From positions 27,243 through 91,242 of the forward strand of contig JAJCZM010000020.1 of NCBI GenBank assembly GCA_029262375.1: a stretch of 64,000 bases of DNA, written 5' to 3'. Shown here piece by piece: positions 26,215 through 35,474 of this stretch (its first letter is position 1; each line of letters opens with the position of its first letter). This DNA comes from Deltaproteobacteria bacterium (GTDB lineage Bacteria > Desulfobacterota > Binatia > UBA1149 > SPBQ01). Made by a program: the position numbers and the translations under genes. Below the pieces are notes generated by a model. That model saw nothing but the letters and a program-made list of their open reading frames with translations. It was not told the origin of the DNA and did no database searches.

Positions 26215-26310
26215 CGGCTAAGACTACGTTGCTCGAAGCGATCTTTCTACAGCGCGAGACGGTCGGCGCGCGGAGTGAAGAGTTAGAGGTGCGTGCGCGT
26301 GAGATCGAAT

Positions 26311-26565
26311 CTAGTCGGCGCGCCCGAGCAAGACTTCGATGTGCATGAAGTCCAGGCCTTGATGACGTTGCAGTCGCCAAATGGTCGCGACCCGGTCCAG
26401 TATCGAAGCGGGTACGGCTAGGCCGGAATCTACGCTGCGTCCGCGGCCCAGGAGACCGTAGTCATAGATCTCGATCACCCATTCGAGCTCGCATTCGTAG
26501 CATCGAGAGATCGTTTCGAGCGTCACGTACGCTTCGCCTTCGATGTGAATCAGCTCGTAGGTCAC
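26311..26565 (-). CDS. CbpM-like chaperone modulator
   Basis: An 84-residue protein starting [21 protein letters not shown], with the winged-helix/MerR-like shape of CbpM. The segment [26 protein letters not shown] matches the conserved helix that contacts the J domain. The protein should bind the CbpA J-protein encoded just upstream and block its DnaK interaction and DNA binding. Its start codon overlaps the cbpA stop by 4 bases, the usual cbpA-cbpM arrangement. Confidence 0.88.
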   Translation of the reverse strand: MTYELIHIEGEAYVTLETISRCYECELEWVIEIYDYGLLGRGRSVDSGLAVPASILDRVATIWRLQRHQGLDFMHIEVLLGRAD

Positions 26566-27620
26566 GACGCTTCCTTCTCGCGCGTTGCGGGCGGCATGTC
26601 ACGGCGAACACCACCTTTGACCGTATCGGCGCCGGCGCTCTCGATCTCGGCCAGGAGCTCTTGCTGGCGGGTCGTGAGCTGTGTGGGCAGCGCCATTCGA
26701 ACGACGACGTAGAAGTCACCGCGGCTGCCGTCGGCTCGTGCGAGTCCTTTGCCGCGCAAACGCAGTCGCTTCCCCGGCTCGGTGCTGCCGGCTACGTCCA
26801 TGGTCACCGGACCATCGGGAGTATCTAGCTGGACCTTGGTGCCGTGAACGATTTCCCAGGGCGCCAGAGGGAGTTCTGCGATGAGCCTGTCGCCTTCGAG
26901 CGAGTAGATGTCGTCGGCTATCAGTCGAAGCGTGATGAAAAGGTCGCCGGATGGTGCACCTTCCGACCCGGGTTCACCGAGGCCCGATAAACGCATGGTC
27001 AAGCCGTCTCGCGCGTCCTTCGGAATACCGAGGTCGATTGCCTTGTGGGTGCGCACCGTGCCCATGCCGACGCAGGTCGGGCATACGTGTGTCTCGATCA
27101 CGCCCAACCCGCCGCAGCGCTCGCACGCTCTCACCGCCGGTAGGTCGAAGCGTCGCTTGCCGCCGGCGAGTGCTTCACCGATAGGCAGAGCCAGCTCGGC
27201 GCGTAGGTCCGCGCCGCGGACACGGTAGCGACGGTGGGGCTGTCCGGTATCGCGAAACCCGCGTGCGTACTGATCACCGAACGCGGATTCGAAGAAGTCG
27301 CTGAATCCCGACGTACCGAATCGCGCCTCGAAGTCCTCGGGCTTCATGTGGGACCACTGCTCGCTAGAGCGCGGGTCTACGGTCTCGCCCTGTTCCCAGT
27401 TCTCGCCGAAGCGGTCATAGCGTTCACGCTTCTCGGGGTCGGACAGGACTTCGTACGCTTCATTGGCGCGCTTGAAGCGTATCTCGGCCTCGTCTCGCTG
27501 CTCCGCCGGTGCCTTGTCGGGGTGGCACTCCAGCGCGAGACGCCGGAACGCCTTCTTGATGTCGTCGGCCGTCGCGGATCGCTCGATGCCGAGTGTCATG
27601 TAGTAGTCTTGGAATTCCAT
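26562..27620 (-). CDS. cbpA: CbpA/DnaJ-type co-chaperone with half zinc finger
   Basis: A 352-residue J-protein. The J domain occupies residues 1-70 with the DnaK-contacting HPD in [10 protein letters not shown] glycine-poor linker follows and then the substrate-binding barrels. A small cysteine cluster CERCGGLG and CPTCVGMG (about residues 164-180) corresponds to only two of the four CxxCxGxG motifs of DnaJ. CbpA normally has none and DnaJ four, so this is intermediate. It stimulates the DnaK ATPase and may bind DNA. It forms a two-gene unit with cbpM. The name cbpA follows this context, not a full match. Confidence 0.88.
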   Translation of the reverse strand: MEFQDYYMTLGIERSATADDIKKAFRRLALECHPDKAPAEQRDEAEIRFKRANEAYEVLSDPEKRERYDRFGENWEQGETVDPRSSEQWSHMKPEDFEARFGTSGFSDFFESAFGDQYARGFRDTGQPHRRYRVRGADLRAELALPIGEALAGGKRRFDLPAVRACERCGGLGVIETHVCPTCVGMGTVRTHKAIDLGIPKDARDGLTMRLSGLGEPGSEGAPSGDLFITLRLIADDIYSLEGDRLIAELPLAPWEIVHGTKVQLDTPDGPVTMDVAGSTEPGKRLRLRGKGLARADGSRGDFYVVVRMALPTQLTTRQQELLAEIESAGADTVKGGVRRDMPPATREKEAS

Positions 27621-27791
27621 CTAGAGCCGCTATAGCCGCAGGCGCGGTGCGCAGCGACGCACCGGTCCTATCTATCTAATGGTGATCGCTTGGCTGTTTG
27701 TCCAGCCGAAAGCCACACAAAGCGCAGCGCCCGGAAGGTGATGGCCACGAGCTCGGCAGATCCGATGCTAGCGGGCGCCAGTGGCGGGGCT

Positions 27792-28763
27792 CTACAGAAC
27801 CCCGCTCAGCCTCGAGCTGATGAGCGCTTCTGCGTCCGACATGATGCGATCAATGAGTTCTTTACAGGTCGGAATGTCGTTGATGAGGCCTGCGACCATT
27901 CCGCAAGACCAGGCACCCGCGTCCATGTCGCCTTCGGTCATGATGCGCGGATAGACGCCGGCAACCTCGCCCATGATGTCGTCGAACTTGAGGTCTTTGC
28001 CGAGGCGTCGCTCTTTCTCGAGCAATCGCTCGACGGCTTCGTTGGCCAGTACGCGCTCGGTATTGCGAAGAGGTCGCATGATCAGGCGCGTGTCGAGTTC
28101 ACTCGCCGCCACGATGGCTTTCTTCACATTCTCGTGTACCGGCGCTTCCTTCGTCGCGATGAAGCGGGTTCCCATGTTCATTCCTTCGGCGCCCATCGCG
28201 AGCGATGCTACCAGCGAGCGCGCGTCCGCCATGCCGCCCGACGCGACGAATGGGATCTCGAGTTCGTCTGCCGCGCGCGGCAGAAGGATCATGTTGGGAA
28301 TGTCGTCTTCGCCGGGATGACCACCGCATTCGAATCCGTCGATCGAGGCGGCGTCGCAGCCGATCTTTTGCGCCTTCAATGCATGACGAACCGCCGTGCA
28401 TTTGTGGATGACCTTCACGCCCGCATCTTTGAGCGCGGGCAGATACTCCTGCGGATTGTTGCCGGCGGTTTCGACGATTTTTACGCCGCCCTCGATGATT
28501 GCCTTCACGTAGCCGGGGTAGTCCGGCGCTTGCACGATCGGTAGGAACGTCAGGTTCACGCCGAACGGCTTGTCGGTCATGTCGTGGCAACGGGCGATCT
28601 CGTTTGCCAGATCTGCCGGGGTTCGCTGCGTGAGTCCGGTGATGATGCCCAGACCGCCGGCATTCGAGACTGCGGCCGCCAACTCGGCGAAGCCCACGAA
28701 GTGCATGCCGCCTTGAATGATGGGGTGTTGGATGCCGAACATCTCGGTGATTTTCGTTTTCAT
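27792..28763 (-). CDS. Nitronate monooxygenase family protein
   Basis: A 323-residue FMN TIM-barrel. It starts MFGIQHPIIQGGMHFVG, the typical family start, with SNAGGLGIITG for the FMN phosphate and KCTAVRHALKAQ plus GFECGGHPGEDD further along. FVASGGMADARSLVASLAMGAEGMNMGTRF is the second FMN segment, cited here only by its first half as a match. It would oxidise nitronates or similar substrates, or act as an enoyl-ACP-type reductase relative. It is a single gene, with gaps of about 170 bases on each side. Confidence 0.93.
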   Translation of the reverse strand: MKTKITEMFGIQHPIIQGGMHFVGFAELAAAVSNAGGLGIITGLTQRTPADLANEIARCHDMTDKPFGVNLTFLPIVQAPDYPGYVKAIIEGGVKIVETAGNNPQEYLPALKDAGVKVIHKCTAVRHALKAQKIGCDAASIDGFECGGHPGEDDIPNMILLPRAADELEIPFVASGGMADARSLVASLAMGAEGMNMGTRFIATKEAPVHENVKKAIVAASELDTRLIMRPLRNTERVLANEAVERLLEKERRLGKDLKFDDIMGEVAGVYPRIMTEGDMDAGAWSCGMVAGLINDIPTCKELIDRIMSDAEALISSRLSGVL

Positions 28764-28938
28764 AGCGTACTCCGTGAGCTCTGTAGCGGCGGGCGGTTGC
28801 CCGACAAGAATCGAATCGTCGTTGCCGGACGCGACCGTACCACGATCTCCGATACCGAGTCCAAATCGCCGGATCGCTCCGGCGGGCGAAACCTAGATGC
28901 CGTTACGCCGCGGGCGTGTGTTCGAGGACGGGTTGCCG

Positions 28939-29175
28939 CTATGAGTTCGCGTCGGAACCGAGCGTCCAGATCTCGCGCCCGGTCTTGAGCAGCTTCTTCT
29001 CGATTCGGAAGCCGTCGGCGCCCTCGGACTCTGCGATGCTGCTCAGCTCGGCGGTATCGGCGTCCGTTCCGTCGCAGAACCCCATTGGGCGTGTGCTCTC
29101 GCCGGAGTTCAACTGAACCTTGAAGTCGCCACGGTCCCAGCGGGTCTGCGTCTCGTTACTGTACGGGTAGATCAT
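28939..29175 (-). CDS. Small hypothetical protein
   Basis: A 78-residue protein starting at the ATG at 29175 (MIYPYSNETQTRWDRGDF). A longer frame to 29223 exists but its first 16 residues look like noise. The body is hydrophilic and has neither signal nor membrane segment. GFCDGTDADTAELSSIAESE contains the only cysteine. Codon use is like the neighbours, with G/C in the third position. The family is not recognised. It is divergent from the TerC gene. Confidence 0.5.
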   Translation of the reverse strand: MIYPYSNETQTRWDRGDFKVQLNSGESTRPMGFCDGTDADTAELSSIAESEGADGFRIEKKLLKTGREIWTLGSDANS

Positions 29176-29326
29176 GATCGCTCGCACGCTACGGGGAAAC
29201 GCGGGTAGGGAAAAGCAAAGCACGCCGAGGGCGGTGCGCCCATCGCTTCGATGTTATAGAAGTGGTGGACTTGGTGCCTGAGCAAGATCGGCACTCGCAC
29301 TCGTATCTGTACTAGGGAGTTTCACG

Positions 29327-30061
29327 ATGGAATGGATCTTCGACGCCAACGCATGGGTCGCGCTCGCGACTCTGACCGCGCTCGAACTCGTGCTCGGGAT
29401 CGACAACATCATTTTCATCTCGATCCTTGCCGGGCGTCTTCCCGTTGAGCAGCAGGACCGCGCACGCAAGATCGGTCTCATGCTCGCGATGGGAATGAGG
29501 ATCCTGCTCCTGCTCTCGCTTGCATGGATGGCGCGGCTGACCGAGCCGTTCTTTTCCGTGTTCGGCAGAGCGTTTTCGGGGCGCGATCTGGTGCTCATCG
29601 TCGGCGGCATGTTCCTTCTGGCCAAGAGTACGCATGAAATTCACGACAATCTGGAAGGCGAGCCTGACGGAACTGTGAGCTCGACTGCCGCATCGATGTT
29701 GGGCGTGCTCACGCAGATCGCGTTGCTCGACGTCGTCTTCTCACTGGACTCGGTCATTACGGCTGTCGGCATGGTCGATGAGATTCCGGTCATGGTAACC
29801 GCGATCGTTATCTCCATCGCGTTGATGATGTTGTTTGCGAAGCCGGTAGGCGACTTCGTCGATGCTCATCCGACCGTGAAGATGCTCGCGCTCAGCTTCC
29901 TGATGCTTGTGGGGATGGCGCTCGTGGCCGATGGAGCGGGTTTCCACATCCCGAAAGGCTACATCTATTTCTCGATGGGATTCTCGATCTTCGTCGAGAT
30001 GCTCAATATGCGATTGCGTGCGCGGCGAGAGCCGCCGGTTCAGCTGCGTTCGTCGTTCTGA
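29327..30061 (+). CDS. TerC/YgdQ-family membrane protein
   Basis: A 244-residue integral membrane protein with seven predicted helices. The family's two acidic membrane motifs are present: ALELVLGIDNIIFISI (residues 18-33) and IALLDVVFSLDSVITAVGMV (about 128-147). TerC-type proteins are thought to export or handle metal ions such as Mn2+, and some act on exported metalloenzymes. A short TAGGGAG ribosome site precedes the ATG. The stop is nine bases from the convergent phosphotransferase gene. Confidence 0.93.
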   Translation: MEWIFDANAWVALATLTALELVLGIDNIIFISILAGRLPVEQQDRARKIGLMLAMGMRILLLLSLAWMARLTEPFFSVFGRAFSGRDLVLIVGGMFLLAKSTHEIHDNLEGEPDGTVSSTAASMLGVLTQIALLDVVFSLDSVITAVGMVDEIPVMVTAIVISIALMMLFAKPVGDFVDAHPTVKMLALSFLMLVGMALVADGAGFHIPKGYIYFSMGFSIFVEMLNMRLRARREPPVQLRSSF

Positions 30062-30070
30062 ACCGGACTG

Positions 30071-31045
30071 CTACCGCGCCAGATTGGTGAGCACTTCGCG
30101 CGCGAGTCGCTCGCTGTACGGCGTCATCTTCGGATGGCCGGGGCTCCAGCCTGCCAGGAAGCGATAGAAGTCGGTCCACGCGAGTGGAAACAGCGCGCGC
30201 CATTCCGCTTCGAGATCTCGAACGTCGATCTCCGGTCGGTTTCGCTCGAGCGCGGTGCGCAGCGCTGCAAAGTAGATGTCGAGATAGACGGACTCGCTGC
30301 GTTCGCATTCGCGCTCGTCCAAGCAACTTCCGAGCAGATAGGCGACGTCCTTCATCCCGCAGCCGCCGCCCACATATTGGAAATCCACGGCAGCGACGCT
30401 CTTGGAGTCGGTGGCGAAGCAGAAGTTGGCAACTTTTGCGTCGCCGTGGACGAACGTGAGGTAGTGCGCGCAACTCAGCCGCGCATCGATGGTCGTCGCG
30501 GCGTCCTTGAGCGCGCCGTCAGGCATCTCTGCGAGTTCGTCGGGGCGCGTGGCCAGATGCCAGTAGGTTCCCGTCTCCCATAGCCCGTCGGGCGATTCCC
30601 CGAGGAAGGTTGCGTGAAACTCCGCGAGCCAGTGCAGGCACAGCGTAACGCCGTTGCGGTCGAGCCTGAAGCGGCGCTCGGGAAACCCGGCGGCGTCGAG
30701 ATCTTCTAGTACGAAGAGCCAACCGCCGTCGTCTAGCTCTGTCGCAGCCATTGTGTGCGGGACACGGCATGCGTCGCGGCAGCGACTGCTCCAGTTTCGG
30801 TACCAGGCCAGCTCGACGGCGTACGAGCGAAGTTTTCGTTCGTGAGACCGATCCGTATTCCAACCGCGCGGATGATTTCCGGCAGTCGGTGGGTTGACGT
30901 GCTTTACGATTGCGGGCGTGCCGTCGAGGCGGACGCGTACGATCTCACCGTAGCCGCTCCACAAGGATTGTACGCGTTCACAGACTTCGATGGAGGTCGA
31001 ACCGGTCAGAGTAAGCACGCGGTCTCGTTGGTCGGGGGGAAGCAT
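30071..31045 (-). CDS. APH/choline-kinase-like phosphotransferase
   Basis: About 324 residues with the start at the ATG 31045 (MLPPDQRDR). The protein-kinase-like fold is shown by the ATP lysine in PAIVKHVN, the catalytic loop [11 protein letters not shown] (HGD...N) and [11 protein letters not shown] for the metal. This is the pattern of aminoglycoside phosphotransferase/ecdysteroid-kinase-like enzymes; the substrate is not known. It is cytosolic and stands alone. Confidence 0.88.
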   Translation of the reverse strand: MLPPDQRDRVLTLTGSTSIEVCERVQSLWSGYGEIVRVRLDGTPAIVKHVNPPTAGNHPRGWNTDRSHERKLRSYAVELAWYRNWSSRCRDACRVPHTMAATELDDGGWLFVLEDLDAAGFPERRFRLDRNGVTLCLHWLAEFHATFLGESPDGLWETGTYWHLATRPDELAEMPDGALKDAATTIDARLSCAHYLTFVHGDAKVANFCFATDSKSVAAVDFQYVGGGCGMKDVAYLLGSCLDERECERSESVYLDIYFAALRTALERNRPEIDVRDLEAEWRALFPLAWTDFYRFLAGWSPGHPKMTPYSERLAREVLTNLAR

Positions 31046-31299
31046 TTGTTCACAACCTAACCGGGCCCGCATCGTTTTTCACGCGGTAGGCTGTGTGGTA
31101 CCCATACCGCGCGACGCCGACCTGCCTCGCGGCCGTGCTGTCGCAGTTCTGTACAACGATTGGTCGGCCGCTAAACCAGTGATGAACACCTCGAGTGAGG
31201 TAGATTGATATCGGCGACTCGACTCCCTCTCCCGCCGCCTCTGCATCCTCGGCAACGCGACGCGATGGGCGATGGCTGCTCGCGGGCCTCACCCTAGCG

Positions 31300-32865
31300 T
31301 TGCTGCTCATCGGACAGTCTATGTCCGATCGCCTGCCGCACGCCGTCAGCAGGGTTTTACCTCAACTCTCTCTGCCCAGCTCTGCCGTTGGGCAATGGCT
31401 CATCCCTGCCGGGCGCGAGAAGGCCGTCGTCGAACTCATTGCGGGGTGCGAGGCGACGCCGTTGTCAGTGGAGAACGTCGAGATCTCCCGGGGCACGATT
31501 ACCGTGCACCTCTTGAATGATGCCGGCACGGAAACCACGCGTCTGACAATCGCAAGCCGCGAGGAAGCGGGGCGCGTGCAGCCGGCGGTTACGCTGGAGG
31601 AGCTTCACGAGCTCGACGCCTCTACCCGGCGCGCGCTGACCGGTTGGATCACGCTGATGGAAGCGCGTAGCGGGGCCGGTGTGTGGGTCTTTGGCGAGCC
31701 ACTGTTGCCGCCCGGTCAGCGGCAGGCCCGACTGCCGCTTCAGCCGGCTCTCAGTGTTGTCCCGCTAGTGCAGGTCGTCGTCTGCGCGCTGGCCCTCATG
31801 ACAGGCATCGTCGCGTTTCGCAGAAGAGTCGCGATCGAGTTGGGTTCGAACTTCAAGATCACGCATGCACTGCCCGGCGCGCTTCAGGTCGTATTGTTCA
31901 CGTACTGGCTGTCGCACTGGCCGGAAGGCCGGGTTCTTGCCGAGTTGCTGGTCGTGCAGGTCGCGTACGCGTACGTCGTTGACTTCCTCTTCTCGGTCTT
32001 ACATGAGCAGCGCTGGCGTGTGGGGCTCGGTCCGATCCCCGTCGTGCTCAGTACCAATCTGTTCGCGCAGTTCTCGGGGGATACGTTCTGGTGCGCGCTG
32101 CTCGCGGTGGCGATAGGCCTGGCGGCGAAGACGTTCATCACGCGCGGCGGTCGCCACATCTTCAACCCCTCCGTGATCGGTTTGACCGTCGTTGCCGTGA
32201 TCGATCTTGCGGCGCCGGGGATCGCTACCCCGGACTTCGCGCACGAGTTCGACGCGCCGCCGAACATGACGGAACTCATCCTCATGCTCGCGCTCATCGT
32301 CCAGCTGAGACTGCCGGTCGTATTGGTCACTTTGGGGGCCACACTCGGCATCATCGCCACGAACCAGGTGGCGCCGGACATTGCGTTCAGCCCCGTATGG
32401 GCGGCCGTGACGTTAGTCTTGTGCCTGCTCATTACCGATCCGGCCACGATCCCGCGGACCGACAAGGGCAAGCTGATGTTCGGAGCCTTTATCGGAGCCG
32501 GCATGGTAGTCGGGCACAACCTTCTGATGTACGCCGGTCACTCTGATTTCTGGGCGAAGGTTGCGTGTGTGCCGCTGGCGAATCTGCTCGTTCCTGCGTT
32601 CGATCGTGTCGCCCGTGCGACACCCAATCTGCCGGGACTGGGCGAGCGTTTCGCGAAGGGGCATGTCGCGCTGTGGCTGGCTATTTCTCTGGGATTGCTC
32701 GCGCAGGGTAAGGCGTCCACGTTCACGGGCGCCGACGCTGCCGACTATACGAGCCACTGCTACGTCGGTGGAGCGAGCGAAAACGACTGCACGACGAATC
32801 CGATGTACTGCAGGCTCTTCAGCTTTCATTCGGAGTTGAAGTGCTGGACTGGGCGCGATGACTAA
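31300..32865 (+). CDS. RnfD/NQR2-like membrane protein
   Basis: About 521 residues with eight to ten membrane helices. Sequence hallmarks of the NQR2/RnfD/RnfE family are FITRGGRHIFNPSVIGLTVV and LLITDPATIPRTDKGKLMFG; the latter is near the usual flavin-binding threonine region. The first helix actually begins upstream: the frame is open from 31204 with WLLAGLTLALLLIG just before the TTG at 31300. The only in-frame codons before it are near-cognate (ATT 31204, ATC 31210, CTG 31276), so the start is uncertain. The C-terminus has four cysteines (CYVGG...CTTNPMYCRLFSFHSELKC). No other Rnf/Nqr subunit lies nearby. Confidence 0.85.
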   Translation: MLLIGQSMSDRLPHAVSRVLPQLSLPSSAVGQWLIPAGREKAVVELIAGCEATPLSVENVEISRGTITVHLLNDAGTETTRLTIASREEAGRVQPAVTLEELHELDASTRRALTGWITLMEARSGAGVWVFGEPLLPPGQRQARLPLQPALSVVPLVQVVVCALALMTGIVAFRRRVAIELGSNFKITHALPGALQVVLFTYWLSHWPEGRVLAELLVVQVAYAYVVDFLFSVLHEQRWRVGLGPIPVVLSTNLFAQFSGDTFWCALLAVAIGLAAKTFITRGGRHIFNPSVIGLTVVAVIDLAAPGIATPDFAHEFDAPPNMTELILMLALIVQLRLPVVLVTLGATLGIIATNQVAPDIAFSPVWAAVTLVLCLLITDPATIPRTDKGKLMFGAFIGAGMVVGHNLLMYAGHSDFWAKVACVPLANLLVPAFDRVARATPNLPGLGERFAKGHVALWLAISLGLLAQGKASTFTGADAADYTSHCYVGGASENDCTTNPMYCRLFSFHSELKCWTGRDD

Positions 32866-32874
32866 TCGCGACAG

Positions 32875-34752
32875 CTACCCTCGGCGACGGTGTTCCTGCA
32901 CCAGACGCAAGACGTCGCTGCCGAATCGTTCGATCTTCGCAGGGCCTAGTCCACGGATGCGCGAGAGTGCCTCGAGCGAATCCGGTTCCTCTCGATCAAT
33001 GGCCAGGATGACCTTACGCTGGAACACCATGTAGGCCTTCCAGCCGAGCGAGCGGGCCGTACGCTTTCGATAGTTGTCGAGTGCGCGTGCGATGTCTCCG
33101 CCGTAGCGGCTCGATGTGCGCGGCTTGCGCGTGGTCGTGCCGCCGGTGCCTGCGCGCGACCCCCGGGTTGCCCGCTGCGGTTTTCCCGGCATCCAAACGG
33201 TGGGGTATTTGACGCCTGTGCGTGCAAGTAGCCCGGCGTCGAGCAGTGCATCGATACCCGCGATCACGCTGTCTTCGTTGTATTGAGAGAGCGAGCCGTA
33301 CTCGGGCAGCGTCAGTAGTCCTGCGCGTGAGAGCGTCTTGGCCTTTCCTCCACGCAGCGCCTGAGCGAGGTTTCGGCGACCAACGGGTCGGGTGAGGCGA
33401 TCAACCGCCGCGAGAATGACGTCGTTAGCCGAATCGGGCAGGGGATCGATCGCCGCCTTTGATTCGTCTGTGGCGCGGGCTGTTTCGATTTCGACCGCGT
33501 CGCCGAGGCAGAAGTCGCAACGCGTGCAATCCGGCTCGTCATCGTCGAGACCCGTGAAATGGCAGACCAACGCTCGGTGTCGGCACTGCATCCGGGTTGC
33601 GTAGTTCTCGATCTCTGCGAGTGCATCGCCACGGCGTTCGCCGAACGCCGCGCTCGTCGGCGATTTGTCCATCAGGCGGCGCTGGGTCGCGAGGTCCGCT
33701 CGGCCGAAGAAGAGGATGCAGCGTGCCGGATCACCGTCGCGACCCGCTCGCCCGGCCTCCTGATAGTAGGCTTCGACACTACCCGGTGTCTGAAAGTGCA
33801 CGATCAATCGAATGTCGGGAAGGTCGATGCCCATGCCGAATGCATTCGTGGCCACGAGAATCCGTGTTCGTCCCGCTTCGAATGCGAGCTGCGCGCGCTC
33901 GCGCGCCAGTTTCGTGCGGCCGGCGTGATAGTAGCCCACCGACATTCCCGCGGCCCGAAGCGCTTTCGCGACGCGCTCGGTGACCTTGCGCGTACTGCAG
34001 TAGACGATCGCACGACCGCGTCCGGAGCGTCCGCGGATTCCGGCGCGATCCAGGGCGTCGCGCACCGCATCGACACGCGCACTCTCGGTTCTGATGGCGC
34101 TTACGTCGAACGAGAGATTGGGGCGCTCGAACCCCGTGCGCACGACGACCGGGTCTCGCAGCGCTAGAGAGGCAGCGATTTCGTCCATGACGGCCGGCGT
34201 CGCCGTTGCCGTCAGGCCGATCATGGGCGCATCGACGACGTCGCGCAGTCTGCTCAGCGCCATGTAGTCGGGGCGGAAGTCGTGTCCCCATTGGCTAACG
34301 CAATGCGCTTCGTCGATCGCGATCAGAGCGATGGGGGTGCGGCCGAGCAAGCGCCGGAAACCGTCCTGCGCGGCACGCTCGGGTGACACGTAAAGCAGCT
34401 CCAATTCGCCACGAAGGAAGCTCGCCACGACTTCTCGCTGCTCGTCGTCGTCTTGATGGCTATGCAGCGCGGCGGCGGCGACCCCGCGCCCGATCAGCGC
34501 ACCGACCTGATCCTGCATGAGTGCGATCAGAGGTGAGACCACGATCGTCGTACCGGCGCCGGCGCGCGCCGCCAACAGTGCCGGAACCTGGTAGCAGACG
34601 GATTTGCCGGCTCCGGTCGGGAGCAGCACGACGGCGTCGCGCTTGGCTATGACGGCCGCGACAGCCTCGCTCTGCCCGGCGCGAAATTTCGCGTGCCCGA
34701 AGACATCCGAGAGGACTCGCCGAGCCTGTGCGAGAGATTTCGTCCGCGGCAT
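32875..34752 (-). CDS. recQ: ATP-dependent DNA helicase RecQ
   Basis: A 625-residue superfamily 2 helicase. Motif I PTGAGKSVCYQVPAL, motif II IAIDEAHC, the aromatic-rich loop SQWGHDFRPDY, motif VI QEAGRAGRDG and motif III LTATAT are intact. A zinc-binding domain (CRHRALVCHF...CTRCDFC) follows, then a winged helix and a C-terminal HRDC domain beginning ALDNYRKRTAR-type. It unwinds duplex, fork and recombination intermediates in the cytosol. The stop is ten bases from the convergent RnfD-like gene. It lies 36 bases after the DUF1456 gene's stop, which is on the same strand. Confidence 0.95.
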   Translation of the reverse strand: MPRTKSLAQARRVLSDVFGHAKFRAGQSEAVAAVIAKRDAVVLLPTGAGKSVCYQVPALLAARAGAGTTIVVSPLIALMQDQVGALIGRGVAAAALHSHQDDDEQREVVASFLRGELELLYVSPERAAQDGFRRLLGRTPIALIAIDEAHCVSQWGHDFRPDYMALSRLRDVVDAPMIGLTATATPAVMDEIAASLALRDPVVVRTGFERPNLSFDVSAIRTESARVDAVRDALDRAGIRGRSGRGRAIVYCSTRKVTERVAKALRAAGMSVGYYHAGRTKLARERAQLAFEAGRTRILVATNAFGMGIDLPDIRLIVHFQTPGSVEAYYQEAGRAGRDGDPARCILFFGRADLATQRRLMDKSPTSAAFGERRGDALAEIENYATRMQCRHRALVCHFTGLDDDEPDCTRCDFCLGDAVEIETARATDESKAAIDPLPDSANDVILAAVDRLTRPVGRRNLAQALRGGKAKTLSRAGLLTLPEYGSLSQYNEDSVIAGIDALLDAGLLARTGVKYPTVWMPGKPQRATRGSRAGTGGTTTRKPRTSSRYGGDIARALDNYRKRTARSLGWKAYMVFQRKVILAIDREEPDSLEALSRIRGLGPAKIERFGSDVLRLVQEHRRRG

Positions 34753-34788
34753 CAGGAGTTTTTATCATAGCCCGCAGCGGTGTGCAGG

Positions 34789-35295
34789 CTATGGCGTCTC
34801 GGATTCGCTCTCCGGGTCTTCCTCTAGCGGTCTCAACATTACAGTTAAGCCATTGATGAAGTATCGCAGCACTTGGTCGCCGCACTCTCGATAGTGCTTG
34901 TGCCCTTGCTTGCGGAAGAGCGCACTGAGTTCCGGCCGCGATAGCGCGAAACCGCCGCTTTCCAGCATGGCGTGCATGCCTTCTTCCTTCAGGTCGAAGG
35001 CGATGCGCAGTTTGCGCAGTACGGCGTTGTTACTGTCAGCAGGAACGGGCGGGGGAGGTTTCTGTCCTTCTGGGAGTTCTCGCTCCCCGCGTCGCTCGAC
35101 GATGAGGCCATCGAGGAACGCCGTGAGTTCCGGTGTCTCGGCCACGGCGTATTGCTCGTCTTCCTCACGGGCGAGCAACGCGCGCGTGCGCTCGTCGCTC
35201 ACTTCGTGTCCGCCAAGCGCGAACAGGTCCTGGACGTCGCGATTTCGCAGGCCGAGCGCGTAGCGCAGTCGGCGCAGTATTAGGTTGCCTTCCAT
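34789..35295 (-). CDS. DUF1456 family protein
   Basis: A 168-residue protein starting at the ATG at 35295 (MEGNLILRRLRYALGL), with GAGGG four bases upstream. Two repeats of about 65 residues each begin with N-x-x-L-R-x-L-R-x-A and contain a helix-turn pattern (LFALGGHEVSDERTRALL and MLESGGFALSRPELSALF), the DUF1456/YehS layout. The function is unknown. The frame extends 37 residues further left without similarity. It probably shares a transcript with recQ downstream. Confidence 0.9.
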   Translation of the reverse strand: MEGNLILRRLRYALGLRNRDVQDLFALGGHEVSDERTRALLAREEDEQYAVAETPELTAFLDGLIVERRGERELPEGQKPPPPVPADSNNAVLRKLRIAFDLKEEGMHAMLESGGFALSRPELSALFRKQGHKHYRECGDQVLRYFINGLTVMLRPLEEDPESESETP

Positions 35296-35474
35296 TGCCC
35301 TCGGGCAGTTTGAGCAGAAGGGGCGGCCGCGCGCGAACGTGGCGCCGGTACTGACGGCCGGGTTGTCAGCTGGAGGAACAGTTGCGCGTCGTGGCGTGGA
35401 CTGCACTGTGCTCCGCTGCTACCCGAGAGGGGACTGACTTGGAAGATATCTGAGCGCAGTCGCGGAGGGACGCT

